DNA of 64,000 nt from Intrasporangium calvum DSM 43043 (GTDB taxonomy: Bacteria > Actinomycetota > Actinomycetes > Actinomycetales > Dermatophilaceae): assembly GCF_000184685.1 (NCBI RefSeq), contig NC_014830.1:1612001-1676000 (forward strand). Direction: 5' to 3'. The position numbers and the translations under genes were made by a program. Positions 42,938 through 51,449 of this stretch are shown piece after piece. The notes beneath the pieces are model-generated. The model was given only the letters and a program-made list of their open reading frames with translations, had not been told where the DNA came from and did not search any database. Numbering within the stretch: the first letter of the stretch is position 1; the number at the start of each line of letters is the position of its first letter.

Positions 42938-43737
42938 GCATGCCGCCGTCGTCCGAGGTCCCGGTGGGCACGGACTACAGCCGCCTCTTCCGGCTCGACG
43001 GGAGACGGGCGGTCGTCGTCGGCGCGGGCAGCGGGATCGGACGCGAGAGCGCCCTCGCGCTGGCGGCGTACGGTGCGCGCGTCGTCTGCGCCGACCGCGA
43101 TCTGGAGGCCGCCGAGGCGACGGCCCGGCTCGGTCCCGACCTCTCGGCCTACCGCCTGGACGTCCTCGACGGTGACGCCGTCCGCCGCGCGTCGGCCGAG
43201 CTCGGCGTCGTGGACGTCCTCGTGGACTCCGCAGCAACGAACGTCCGCAAGCACCTCCTCGACTACTCGGACGACGACTTCGACCGGGTCGTCAACCTCA
43301 ACCTGAGGGCGGCGTTCCAACTGCTCCGGGCCTTCGGGTCGGGCATGGCCGCTCGCGGGCGGGGCAGCATCATCGCCTTCAGCTCCATCCGCGCGGTCAC
43401 CGTCGAGCCCGGCCAGGGTGTCTACGCCGCGACGAAGGCCGGACTCGTCCAGCTGTTGCGCGCCGCCGCGGCCGAGCTCGGGCCCCGCGGCGTGCGCGTC
43501 AACGCGATCGCCCCCGGGGTGGTGGCGACGCCGCTCACGGCCCCGATCCGGGCCGTGCCGGAATGGGCGGAGGCCTACGCGGCCAAGAGCGCCCTCGGTC
43601 GGTGGTCCCGCCCGGACGAGCTCGCCGGCGCGGTCGTCTACCTCGCGTCGGACGCGTCGTCGTTCGTCACCGGCACCCAGCTGTTCGTCGACGGCGGCTG
43701 GACCGCCATCGACGGTCGGTACACCCCCCCGACGTGA
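42934..43737 (+). CDS. SDR oxidoreductase, last gene of the transporter operon
   Basis: A 267-residue SDR. Cofactor motif VGAGSGIG at residues 29-36, the Ser in IIAFSSIRAV near 149 and YAATK near 165-169, with the usual C-terminal GTQLFVDGGW. ATGA overlap with the aldehyde dehydrogenase. It should convert an alcohol or ketone intermediate of the same pathway. It converges on the guanine deaminase gene with only 13 bases between stops, and I see no hairpin terminator there. Confidence 0.9.
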   Translation: MSMPPSSEVPVGTDYSRLFRLDGRRAVVVGAGSGIGRESALALAAYGARVVCADRDLEAAEATARLGPDLSAYRLDVLDGDAVRRASAELGVVDVLVDSAATNVRKHLLDYSDDDFDRVVNLNLRAAFQLLRAFGSGMAARGRGSIIAFSSIRAVTVEPGQGVYAATKAGLVQLLRAAAAELGPRGVRVNAIAPGVVATPLTAPIRAVPEWAEAYAAKSALGRWSRPDELAGAVVYLASDASSFVTGTQLFVDGGWTAIDGRYTPPT

Positions 43738-43750
43738 GCTCCACCCGCGG

Positions 43751-45130
43751 TCACTCGAGCCGGTCGTGGGGGTGGCTGTGCCTCTGGTGACGCGCGAGGT
43801 GAGTGGTAGGTGAGGCGCGAGGCGATGGGCACACGATGCTGACCTGCTGGCCGCCGACCCAGACCCCACCGAGATCGGCAGGAGTCGTGAGCGTCAGGGC
43901 CCGGCCCAGGGCATCCTCAGCCGAGGCCGCGTGCCGCAACCCGACGTCCAATGGATCGCCGCGTCGCGGCCGGACCCAGACCGCGTCGAACTGCTTGCCC
44001 ACGCTGAGGTCTCCGACCTCGTCGCCCAGCCCCAGGGCCTCGGCGCCGGACCGGGTCGCGAGATGGAGCAGGTCCGGGGCGGTCAGGGGCAGCCCCTCGG
44101 TGCCGAGGAGGCGTTGGGTGAGGTATGCCTGCAAAGCCTCCTTGAACAGGGAGAAGCCCGTGCCTGCGCCGACGTCCGACCCGAGAGCCACGCGGACACC
44201 GTGCTCGACATGGCGCCGGAGCGGGAAGAGGCCGCTGCCGAGGGCGGCGTTGCTCGAGGGGCAGTGGGCCACGGCCGACCCCCGGGCGGACAGGAGCGTC
44301 AGCTCCGGAGTGGTGGTGTGGACGTTGTGCGCCAGTACGGTGTGTGGGCCGACGAGGCCGTGCCGGTCATAGGTGTCGACGTAGTTGTCGGCTGTCCTGA
44401 AGAGCGCGGCGACCGCGGCAACCTCGGCGTTGCTCTCGTTGACATGGGACGTGAACAAGGCCCCGTCGACGTCGGTGAGCACCGACGAGCACGCGGCGAG
44501 CAGGGCGTCGCTGGCCGAGTAGGAGAAACGCGGGGTGACGGCGTACCGGGCCAGTCCGGTGCGGTGCCAGCGGCGGGCGAGGTGGAGGGACTCCTCGTAG
44601 TACCGGTCCGGGGTGGTCAGCAGCGCCCGGGGGAGGGCACGGTCACTGGCCACCAGCCCGGCTGCGACGCGCACGCCTGCCCTCGCGGCCGCCTCGAAGA
44701 AGGCGTCCACCGCGCCCGCGAAGTGCGACCCGAAGACGAGAGCCGTCGTCGTTCCCGCAGCGACGAGCCCGTGGACGAACTCGGCGGCGACGCCACGGGC
44801 GTAGTCGACCGACTCGAGTCGGGCCTCCTCCGGCAGGGCGCACTCCTCGAGCCACTGGAGGAGCGGCATGCCGAGTGCCCCGAGCACCCGGACCTGCGGG
44901 TAGTGGACATGGGCGTCGACCAGCCCCGGAAGCACCAGTCCCTCGCGGAGGTCCACCACCTCGTGGTGCCCACCCGAGGGAAGCCCGCCCACGACGTCCG
45001 CGAAGGCGCCGCGTGCAGTCACCATGCCGCCCTCGACGAGCAGAGCGGCATCCGGCTGCGCGCGAAGCCGGACCGTGCCGACGACCTCGTCGCCGGGAGT
45101 GTCGAGGACGGTCCCTCGGAAGATGGTCAC
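43751..45130 (-). CDS. guaD: Guanine deaminase
   Basis: A 459-residue zinc amidohydrolase that turns guanine into xanthine. The metal site is recognisable: PGLVDAHVHYPQ (HxH, about residue 70), the later His in SHVNESNAEV (about 227), LAHNVH (about 265) and the Asp in ALGSDVGAG (about 320). The CPSSNAALGSGLFPL segment is also typical of guanine deaminases. The GTG start overlaps the xdhC stop (GTGA), and the gene is last in a minus-strand purine operon. The product xanthine is the substrate of the XdhAB enzyme encoded upstream, so the operon covers two consecutive steps. Confidence 0.92.
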   Translation of the reverse strand: MTIFRGTVLDTPGDEVVGTVRLRAQPDAALLVEGGMVTARGAFADVVGGLPSGGHHEVVDLREGLVLPGLVDAHVHYPQVRVLGALGMPLLQWLEECALPEEARLESVDYARGVAAEFVHGLVAAGTTTALVFGSHFAGAVDAFFEAAARAGVRVAAGLVASDRALPRALLTTPDRYYEESLHLARRWHRTGLARYAVTPRFSYSASDALLAACSSVLTDVDGALFTSHVNESNAEVAAVAALFRTADNYVDTYDRHGLVGPHTVLAHNVHTTTPELTLLSARGSAVAHCPSSNAALGSGLFPLRRHVEHGVRVALGSDVGAGTGFSLFKEALQAYLTQRLLGTEGLPLTAPDLLHLATRSGAEALGLGDEVGDLSVGKQFDAVWVRPRRGDPLDVGLRHAASAEDALGRALTLTTPADLGGVWVGGQQVSIVCPSPRASPTTHLARHQRHSHPHDRLE

Positions 45131-45966
45131 TGCGGCTCTCTCGTCGTGCGCCGCGATCGCGCGGCCACGGCGTCCTCCTCGAAGGTGCGCACGAGCCCCG
45201 TGGCGACCCCGATGGCCACGGTGGCCGGGTCCTTGCCGCGGAGCTCGGGCAGGCCGATGGGCGAACGGATGCGTGCGACCGTGCTGGGGGAGTGGCCCTC
45301 GCGGGCGAGCATCGCCTGGAAGCGACGCCACTTCGACGCAGAGCCGATGAGGCCGATCGACCCGAGGTGGCCGCACCGGAGCGCGGCGTCGCAGAGCGCC
45401 GCGTCCTCGGCGTGGTCGTGCGTCATGACGAGCACATGGGTGCCGCGGGGCACCTCGCCGAGGACGAGCTCGGGCACCGGCGCGGGGTGGAGCTGGACGG
45501 ACGCCACTGCGTCGTCGAGCGGCTGGAGCCGGCCCGGCTGGAGGAGGCCGGGGCGCGAGTCGACGAGATGGAGATCGATGTCGTGACGCGCGAGGATGCG
45601 GGCCAGCTCCAGCCCGACGTTGCCCATCCCGAAGATCACCACTGATGGCACGACGTCGAGCGGCTCCAGCAGCACCGAGACCTCGCCGCCGCAGCACTGC
45701 AGACCGTGCTCGCTGGGGGCCTTGTCGCTCAGCGAGACCGCCAGGGTCTCCGGGGAGCGGCTTCCCGCGCCGATCAGCGCGCGCGCCCGGGCGACGGCAG
45801 TGGCCTCGAGGTTGCCCCCGCCGATGGTGTCCCAGACGTCGTCCTCGGCCACGACCATCTTGGCGCCCGCCTCGCGAGGAGCGTGGCCCCGCACTGCGCT
45901 CACCGTGACGAGCACGCCGGGGCGGCGGGTTGCTCGCAGGTGCTCGACGGCCCGGAGCCAGTTCAT
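45127..45966 (-). CDS. xdhC: XdhC, xanthine dehydrogenase maturation factor
   Basis: A 279-residue protein that binds molybdenum cofactor and delivers it, sulphurated, to xanthine dehydrogenase. The N-terminal GHAPREAGAKMVV and IGGGNLEATAVARAR segments and the QCCGGEV motif (about residue 89) are diagnostic; the C-terminal half is the Rossmann-like XdhC_C domain (VIFGMGNVGLELARIL). The start overlaps the xdhB stop and the stop overlaps the deaminase start, so all four genes are coupled. Complete. Confidence 0.93.
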   Translation of the reverse strand: MNWLRAVEHLRATRRPGVLVTVSAVRGHAPREAGAKMVVAEDDVWDTIGGGNLEATAVARARALIGAGSRSPETLAVSLSDKAPSEHGLQCCGGEVSVLLEPLDVVPSVVIFGMGNVGLELARILARHDIDLHLVDSRPGLLQPGRLQPLDDAVASVQLHPAPVPELVLGEVPRGTHVLVMTHDHAEDAALCDAALRCGHLGSIGLIGSASKWRRFQAMLAREGHSPSTVARIRSPIGLPELRGKDPATVAIGVATGLVRTFEEDAVAARSRRTTREPQ

Positions 45967-48344
45967 GTCCGGACCCGGCCCGTTCCGGCCGGAACTGCCG
46001 GGGGAGCCGGCGAGCCGTCGTCGGGAGGGAGCCCAGCGGCATCCGGCATGGGGGACGTCGGGACGACCCCGCGCGGCCCACTTCGCGCGAGCTCGACGGC
46101 CCAGTAGACGGCCTCCGGCGTGGCAGGGGAGGCCAGGTCGACGGCGACCCCGGGGCGGCCGAACGCCGCCGCGGCCTGTCGCAGCGCCTCGCGGACCGAG
46201 AAGGCGAGCATGAGTGGCGGCTCACCGACGGCCTTGGAGCCGTACACGACGCCGTCCTCGTGGGCGTCGCTGAGGAGCGTGACGTTGAAGACGTCCGGCA
46301 TCTCCGAGAAGGACGGGAGCTTGTACGTGCTGGCCGCCTGGGTCGTGATGCGGCCGCGCGTCGGGCCGTCACCTTCGTCCCAGCGCAGGTCCTCGAGGGT
46401 GAGCCACCCGACGCCCTGGACGAACGCGCCCTCGACCTGGCCGAGGTCGACGACCGGGTTGAGGCTGTCGCCGACGTCGTGGACGATGTCGACCCGGCGG
46501 GTCCGGTAGGTGCCGGTGAAGCCGTCGACCTCGACCTCCGCCGCCGCGGCGCCGTAGGCGAAGTACTTGAACGGGGAGCCGTGCACCGTCGAGGCGTCCC
46601 ACGCCAGGCCCTCGGTCCGGTAGTAGCCGGCCGCCCACAGCTGCACCCGCGCGAGGTAGGCCTTGGCCACGAGCTCCTCCCACGGGAGCTCCTGGCCACC
46701 CGCGACCAGAGCGAGGCGCGCCCGGATCTGCTCACAGGCGTCCTTGACCGCGCCGCCGTTGAGGTCAGCGCCAGAGCTCGCGGCGGTCGCCGACGTGTTG
46801 GGGACCTTGTCCGTGCGGGTCGGGGCCAGGCGCACCCGGGAGAGGGGAACGCCGAGAGCCGTCGCGGCCACCTGGATCATCTTGGTGTGCAGGCCCTGCC
46901 CCATCTCCGTCCCACCGTGGTTGATGAGCACCGAGCCGTCCTTGTAGACATGGACGAGGGCCCCGGCCTGGTTGAGCGGGGTGAAGTTGAACGAGATCCC
47001 GAACTTGACCGGCGTCACCGCCAACGCGCGCTTGCTGGTGGCGTGGGCCGCGTTGAACGTCGCGACCTCCGCCCGGCGACGGTCGAGCTCGGCGCTCGCA
47101 CCGAGCGTGTCCCAGACGCGGACGAGGCGATCTGGGTGACGGACCTCCTGCCCGTACGGGGTCGTCTGGCCCGCCGTGTAGAAGTTCCGACGGCGCAGCT
47201 CGTGCGGCTCGACCCCCAGCTGCGGGGCGCAGCGACCGAGGATGTCCTCGATGATCAGCATGCCCTGCGGGCCGCCGAAACCACGAAATGCCGTCTGGGA
47301 CGTCTTGTGGGTCAAGGCGATCCGGCCGTGGACGCTGACGTTCGGGATGAAGTAGGCGTTGTCGACGTGGCAGAGGGCCCGGGCCAGGACGGCCTCCGAC
47401 AGGTCGAGGCTCCACCCGCCGTCCGCCGTCAGGATCGCGGCCAGTGCGGTCAGGTGGCCCTCCTCGTCGAACCCGACGCGCCAGGCGGCGTGGAAGCCGT
47501 GGCGCTTGCCCGTCATCGTCACGTCCTGGGGTCGGGTGAGCCGGACCCGGACCGGACGGCCGGTGAGGGTGGCGCCGAGCGCTGCCACGGCGGCGAAGCC
47601 GTGCGACTGCACCTCCTTGCCCCCGAAGGCACCGCCCATCCGAAGGCACTGCACCGTGACCGCGTGGTCGGGCAGGCCGAGGACGTGGGCCACGATCCCC
47701 TGCGTCTCACTCGGGTGCTGGGTGCTGCTGTGGACGAGGACCTGCCCTGCCTCGTCGACGACGGCGATCGAGGCGTGTGTCTCGAGGTAGAAGTGCTCCT
47801 GGCCGGCGACCTCGATCTCTCCGCTGAAGATGTGGGCTGCGTGCTCGAGGGCCGCGTCGACGTCGCCGCGGTGGAGGTGCCGAGCGGCGCCCTGGAAGGA
47901 CCCGGCGGCGATGGCCTCGCCCAGGGTGACGATCGCCGGAAGCGGGTCGTAGTCCACGCCGTCAGCGGCGATGGCTGCAGCACCGAGCCGGGCGGCCTCG
48001 AGCGTCTCGCCCAGCACCCAGCAGACGGCGTGACCGTGGTGCATCACCTCGATGGGGAAGAGCGGCTGGTCCCCCGTGACGCCGGAGTCGTTGCGGCCGG
48101 GCATGTCCTCGGCCGTGAGCACGCGAGCGACGCCGGGCACGGCCAGGGCCACGCTGGGGTCGAGGCGCGTGACGAGGGCATGGGCGTGCGGTGCCTGGAC
48201 CGGGTGGGCGTGCAGGACCCCGGGAAAGCGTCCGACCAGGTCGTCCGTGTAGAGGGCGGCCCCCGTGACGTGGAGTGCGGCCGACTCGTGCGGCACCGGG
48301 AGGCCGACCGACGCGTCGCGGGGTCGCTCCGACGGCGAGCTCAT
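45963..48344 (-). CDS. xdhB: Xanthine dehydrogenase large (molybdopterin) subunit
   Basis: A 793-residue catalytic subunit that oxidises hypoxanthine/xanthine to urate. Key features: GGAFGGKE near residue 240 (moco-contacting), TAFRGFGGPQG near 345 with the substrate Arg, and GSKAVGEPPLMLA near 725 with the catalytic Glu. The last 30 residues are Pro/Gly-rich. A one-base variant of the dispersed motif (46030-46044) lies in this tail and reads Asp-Ala-Ala-Gly. The start overlaps the xdhA stop. The C-terminal tail is somewhat longer than in well-studied enzymes. Confidence 0.94.
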   Translation of the reverse strand: MSSPSERPRDASVGLPVPHESAALHVTGAALYTDDLVGRFPGVLHAHPVQAPHAHALVTRLDPSVALAVPGVARVLTAEDMPGRNDSGVTGDQPLFPIEVMHHGHAVCWVLGETLEAARLGAAAIAADGVDYDPLPAIVTLGEAIAAGSFQGAARHLHRGDVDAALEHAAHIFSGEIEVAGQEHFYLETHASIAVVDEAGQVLVHSSTQHPSETQGIVAHVLGLPDHAVTVQCLRMGGAFGGKEVQSHGFAAVAALGATLTGRPVRVRLTRPQDVTMTGKRHGFHAAWRVGFDEEGHLTALAAILTADGGWSLDLSEAVLARALCHVDNAYFIPNVSVHGRIALTHKTSQTAFRGFGGPQGMLIIEDILGRCAPQLGVEPHELRRRNFYTAGQTTPYGQEVRHPDRLVRVWDTLGASAELDRRRAEVATFNAAHATSKRALAVTPVKFGISFNFTPLNQAGALVHVYKDGSVLINHGGTEMGQGLHTKMIQVAATALGVPLSRVRLAPTRTDKVPNTSATAASSGADLNGGAVKDACEQIRARLALVAGGQELPWEELVAKAYLARVQLWAAGYYRTEGLAWDASTVHGSPFKYFAYGAAAAEVEVDGFTGTYRTRRVDIVHDVGDSLNPVVDLGQVEGAFVQGVGWLTLEDLRWDEGDGPTRGRITTQAASTYKLPSFSEMPDVFNVTLLSDAHEDGVVYGSKAVGEPPLMLAFSVREALRQAAAAFGRPGVAVDLASPATPEAVYWAVELARSGPRGVVPTSPMPDAAGLPPDDGSPAPPAVPAGTGRVRT
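46030..46044 (+). repeat. AGCCCAGCGGCATCC variant motif inside xdhB
   Basis: One base off the 15-mer (C for A at position 14). Confidence 0.55.
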
Positions 48345-50020
48345 CGGGTCACCTCCGCGGCGGCGGGCTGCCCGGGGTGGGGGTGGTCGGCGTGGAGCCG
48401 CAGCAGGGACGTGCCGAGCATCGCGGTCCGGTAGGCGGCACTGGCCCGGTGGTCGTCCAGCGGAGTCCCCTCGGCACGCAGGACGGTCGCGGCGACGGCC
48501 ACGGTGTCCCGCTCCCAGGGCTGCCCCTCGAGGGCGGCCTCCGTCGAGCGAGCCCGGATGCAGGTCTCGGCCACGCCGCCCAGTCCGATGCGGGCCCTGG
48601 TCACCACCCCGTCCTCGACCTCGACGGCCGCGGCGACAGCGACGCTGGAGATGTCGTCGAATCGGCGTTTGGCGATCTTCTGGAAGCCGGTGACGGTGCT
48701 GAGCGGCACCGGGATGCGGACGGCCCGGATGAGCTCACCGGGCCGCTTTGCCGTCTGTCGGTAGCCGGTGAAGAACTCGGCGAGTGGCAGCTCACGCTCG
48801 GACTCGCGGGAGATGAGGACGACCGACGCCTCGAGAGCGAGGAGCACGGGGGCGGCGTCGCCGACGGGGGAGGCCGTGGCCAGGTTTCCGCCGAGCGTCG
48901 CACTGTTGCGGATCAGTCGCGACGCGAACTGCGGGACGAGGTCCGCGAGAAGTGGCACCCGACCCGCGAGAGCGGCCTCGATCTCCGAGAACGTGAGGCC
49001 CGCTCCGAGCTCGATCATCTCGGCGCCGACCCGGAGGGTCCGCAGCTCGGGCACGCGGTCGATCCCGATGACGACGCTGGGGCGCGCCGCCCGCAGGTTG
49101 ACCTCGACCCCCCAGTCGGTCCCGCCGGCGACGACCACCGCATCCTCGTGGGCCTCCAGGAGCTCCAGCGCCTCGGCGACGCTGGTCGCCCGGGCGTACG
49201 CGCCGCCCCGGCTGCCGGTGCGGGTGCGGCGGAGGGCTGGGGCCGGGCGGTCTCGCCGAGCGGCCCAGACGTCCTGCTCGGAGGGTTCGCCCAGCGCGAA
49301 CGCCGCGTCGCGGATGGCGCGGTACCCCGTGCATCGGCAGAGGTTGCCCGCCAGGGCCTCCAGGTCGAAGCCGTCGGTGCTCCCCCGGTAGTACTCCGCA
49401 GCCATGCTGCACACGAAACCGGGGGTGCAGTAGCCGCACTGGGAGGCTCCCCCAAGGGCCATCACGCGCTGGACGGGATGAAGGGCGTCGGGCGTCCCGA
49501 GCCCCTCGCTCGTGAGGATCTCCTGGCCGTCCAGGGAGGCCGCCGGGACGAGGCAGGAGGTGACGGCCGTCCATTGCGAGCGGCCAGGGGCAGTGGGGTC
49601 GTTCGCAGGGAGGTCGTTGGGAGGGAGGTCGTTGGGAGGGAGGTCGTTCGCAGGGAGGTCCTTGGGAGGGAGGTCGTTCGCAGGGAGGAACTCATCGGCA
49701 CGGACCAGGTCAGGCACGGGCCGGAGAACGAGCACCGCGCAGGCGCCGCACTCACCCTCGGCGCAGCCCTCCTTCGCCCCGGTCAACCCCTGCTCGCGGA
49801 GCCAGTCCAGGGCGGAGGTGTGCGCCGTCGTCCCCTCGAGCGAGACGGTCCGACCGTTCACGGTCACGGCGGCGGTCGTCGCGGTCCTCGTGGGGGTCAC
49901 GGGGGTCACGGGGGTCACGGGGGTCACGGGGGTCACGGGGGTCACGGGGGTCACGGGGGTCACGGGGGTCGTGGTGTGGGCACCGACGCCCGCGGGGAGG
50001 GCCTCGTCCACGGATCCCAT
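48341..50020 (-). CDS. xdhA: Xanthine dehydrogenase small subunit (2Fe-2S plus FAD)
   Basis: A 559-residue electron-transfer subunit. Domain order: a repetitive N-terminus with (TPV) repeats, plant-type 2Fe-2S (GCAEGECGACAV and TSCLVP), the second 2Fe-2S (QCGYCTPGF and NLCRCTGYR, about residues 190-240), then FAD domain (VVVAGGTDWGV; NSATLGGNLATASPVGD) and the CO dehydrogenase-type C-terminal domain. Two in-frame tandem repeats enlarge it: nine TPV-type steps before the first Fe-S domain and six LP[AP][NK]D pentapeptides inserted between the third and fourth cysteines of the first cluster. All cysteines remain. ATG 50020 has GAGGAGGGG upstream. First gene of the purine operon. Confidence 0.93.
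   Translation of the reverse strand: MGSVDEALPAGVGAHTTTPVTPVTPVTPVTPVTPVTPVTPVTPTRTATTAAVTVNGRTVSLEGTTAHTSALDWLREQGLTGAKEGCAEGECGACAVLVLRPVPDLVRADEFLPANDLPPKDLPANDLPPNDLPPNDLPANDPTAPGRSQWTAVTSCLVPAASLDGQEILTSEGLGTPDALHPVQRVMALGGASQCGYCTPGFVCSMAAEYYRGSTDGFDLEALAGNLCRCTGYRAIRDAAFALGEPSEQDVWAARRDRPAPALRRTRTGSRGGAYARATSVAEALELLEAHEDAVVVAGGTDWGVEVNLRAARPSVVIGIDRVPELRTLRVGAEMIELGAGLTFSEIEAALAGRVPLLADLVPQFASRLIRNSATLGGNLATASPVGDAAPVLLALEASVVLISRESERELPLAEFFTGYRQTAKRPGELIRAVRIPVPLSTVTGFQKIAKRRFDDISSVAVAAAVEVEDGVVTRARIGLGGVAETCIRARSTEAALEGQPWERDTVAVAATVLRAEGTPLDDHRASAAYRTAMLGTSLLRLHADHPHPGQPAAAEVTR
49598..49687 (+). repeat. 15-bp tandem repeat, six copies, inside xdhA
   Basis: Units alternate GTCGTTCGCAGGGAG and GTCGTTGGGAGGGAG with one GTCC variant. 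Encodes LPAND, LPPKD, LPAND, LPPND, LPPND, LPAND on the minus strand. Confidence 0.9.
49892..49970 (+). repeat. 9-bp tandem repeat, about nine copies, inside xdhA
   Basis: GGGGGTCAC repeated eight times perfectly plus seven bases, encoding repeated Val-Thr-Pro near the N-terminus of XdhA. The plus strand has many five-base G runs. The 257 bases between the xdhA start and the next gene contain no other recognised feature. Confidence 0.92.
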
Positions 50021-50277
50021 CGTCCCCTCCTCCAAGCGCCGCGCGCGCCGCAACCGGTCCCGGCCATGACGGTCGGCCTGTCGGCATGGTTGCGGTTGGC
50101 TCCGAACCCGCTGGTCATCCATGCAGAACCGCGGCTCGGGGTGTCTTCGATCGTACGTCGCAGAGCCGCGCTCGGAAGCGGTTTCCGGGCGCTCTGGCCC
50201 GGCCCCGCCTCGTGGTGGGTCGAGGGGCTGTGGACAAGTCGCACGCGGCTGGGTGCGGGCGGGCCATGCTGCCGTCC

Positions 50278-50760
50278 ATGACGACAGGGGAGCCGACCGA
50301 ACAGACCGCACCCAGGCGAGGGCGCCAGGCCTTCCAGAGCCTGCCGGGCGACTGGGCGCGCCGTCCGATGACCGACCCCGACCTGTTCGAGGGGGTGGTC
50401 GACCTGGCGGTGCTCGAGGCCTTCCGTGCCGTCGGTGGTCTCGCGCTGCTCCTCTGCCATGGCGACGGACGACTCATGCAGCCACTCACCCTGGAGAGCG
50501 TCAACGCGGCCTCACCTCCAGCTCGGGCCGAGTCCATCCTGCGCGAGGTCCTCCTCGACGTGGCCCGCGGCGGCGCACCGGCTGTCGTCATCGTCATCGC
50601 CCGACCGGGCTCCGCGACGCCGACCGAGCACGACCTCGCCCTGCGGCAGGCCTTCGTCGGGGCCTGTGGCGCGAGTGGGCTGGCGCTGCTCGGGGTGGCG
50701 GTCGCCGTCCCCGGGTCCGTCTCGACGCTGCCCTGCCCGTCCGAGACCGAGGCTGCCTGA
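50278..50760 (+). CDS. RadC/JAB-like protein lacking the metal-binding motif (paralogue)
   Basis: A 160-residue protein. The segment VAVLEAFRAVGGLALLLCHGDGRL-LESVNAASPPARAESILREVLLDVARGGAPAVVIVIARPGSATPTEHDLALRQAFVGACGASGLALLGVAVAV follows the RadC/JAB layout position by position, but the HNHPSG metal motif is replaced by ARPGS. The same kind of replacement is seen in the protein at 12.3 kb, with which it shares the T-x-x-D and LLG features. It is therefore probably a non-catalytic JAB fold. A second in-frame ATG at 50266 is possible; the 50278 start has CATGCT seven bases upstream. Divergent from xdhA. Function unknown. Confidence 0.6.
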   Translation: MTTGEPTEQTAPRRGRQAFQSLPGDWARRPMTDPDLFEGVVDLAVLEAFRAVGGLALLLCHGDGRLMQPLTLESVNAASPPARAESILREVLLDVARGGAPAVVIVIARPGSATPTEHDLALRQAFVGACGASGLALLGVAVAVPGSVSTLPCPSETEAA

Positions 50761-50835
50761 CCACCCACGGCGGGCAGGCCGGTACGGTCGGGTCCGACCG
50801 GGCCACGGCCCGTCGAGAGAGCTGAGGAGAACCGA

Positions 50836-51222
50836 ATGTCCCGTCCCGCCGACCACGGCCGCCGTGTGGACCGCGACCGGACGGCAACCCGTCTCTCGAC
50901 CGAGATGGGATGGGCTTGGTGGCTTGGCCTTGTGCTCGTACCACTCCTGCTGAGCGTGCTCGGCCGCGGCGCGTCGGGTGGCGTGCCCAGCGTCTTCTTC
51001 TGGGCCGTGGCGGCGTACGTGGCCGGCTCGCTGGTCGCGTTCCCCGCTGCCGACCGGGTCGGTGTCCGTGAGCCGGTGCGGCGGGCGGTTCCCGGGCCCG
51101 CGTGGCGGGCGGTGCCCCCAGCCGCGGCAGTACCGGGGGAGGCCTCACCATGCGACCCGTCGGCTCCGTCGCTTCCCGGCGACAGCCCGGCTGCGACGAC
51201 CCCGGTGACCGGGCTCTCGTGA
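50836..51222 (+). CDS. Small membrane protein
   Basis: A 128-residue protein with two hydrophobic segments (about 25-42 and 52-70) and a Pro/Ala-rich C-terminal half with no secondary-structure signal. It is likely a membrane-anchored protein of unknown function. TGAGGAGA lies five bases before the ATG, and a TANNNT box (TACGGT) at 50783-50788 could be its -10. Its stop overlaps the next gene (GTGA). Confidence 0.6.
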   Translation: MSRPADHGRRVDRDRTATRLSTEMGWAWWLGLVLVPLLLSVLGRGASGGVPSVFFWAVAAYVAGSLVAFPAADRVGVREPVRRAVPGPAWRAVPPAAAVPGEASPCDPSAPSLPGDSPAATTPVTGLS

Positions 51223-51443
51223 AGGCGCTCCTGCCCGCCGGTGCTGCGTTCGCTGGTTTCCTCATCACGTGGGTCACGTCGATGCGGGTCGTCCACCGGA
51301 GGGGTCCGGAGGACGCTCGCGGCCCCGCCGAGGCAGCAGTGGACGGGTCTCCTGACCGCGAATGGGTCGTCACCGTGCCCGTCCCCGCAGCGCCGGACCG
51401 AGACCTCGAGGACCCAGCCGCAAGCGGACCCCGCCGATCATGA
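51219..51443 (+). CDS. Small hypothetical protein with one N-terminal hydrophobic helix
   Basis: A 74-residue ORF starting at GTG within the upstream stop (GTGA), which supports translation. Residues 5-20 are hydrophobic (LPAGAAFAGFLITWV), followed by a basic and Pro/Asp-rich region, so it may be a small membrane-associated partner of the preceding protein. No family recognised. An exact dispersed-motif copy begins seven bases after its stop. Confidence 0.5.
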   Translation: MKALLPAGAAFAGFLITWVTSMRVVHRRGPEDARGPAEAAVDGSPDREWVVTVPVPAAPDRDLEDPAASGPRRS

Positions 51444-51449
51444 GCGGCC

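Noticed and set aside
45930-48434. Very long plus-strand ORF opposite xdhB (and similarly 32532-33794 opposite tex, 36204-38768 minus opposite the transporter genes, 48275-50281 plus opposite xdhA)
   Set aside because: These are shadows produced by high GC and third-position bias. They lack family motifs, and the opposite strands encode clearly recognised proteins.
49892-49970. Repeat array as a possible CRISPR
   Set aside because: Units are 9 bp, contiguous with no spacers and inside an xdhA reading frame.
50021-50311. Longer XdhA start upstream of 50020
   Set aside because: ATG 50020 has GAGGAGGGG at good spacing, and the extra residues lack any Fe-S or targeting feature.
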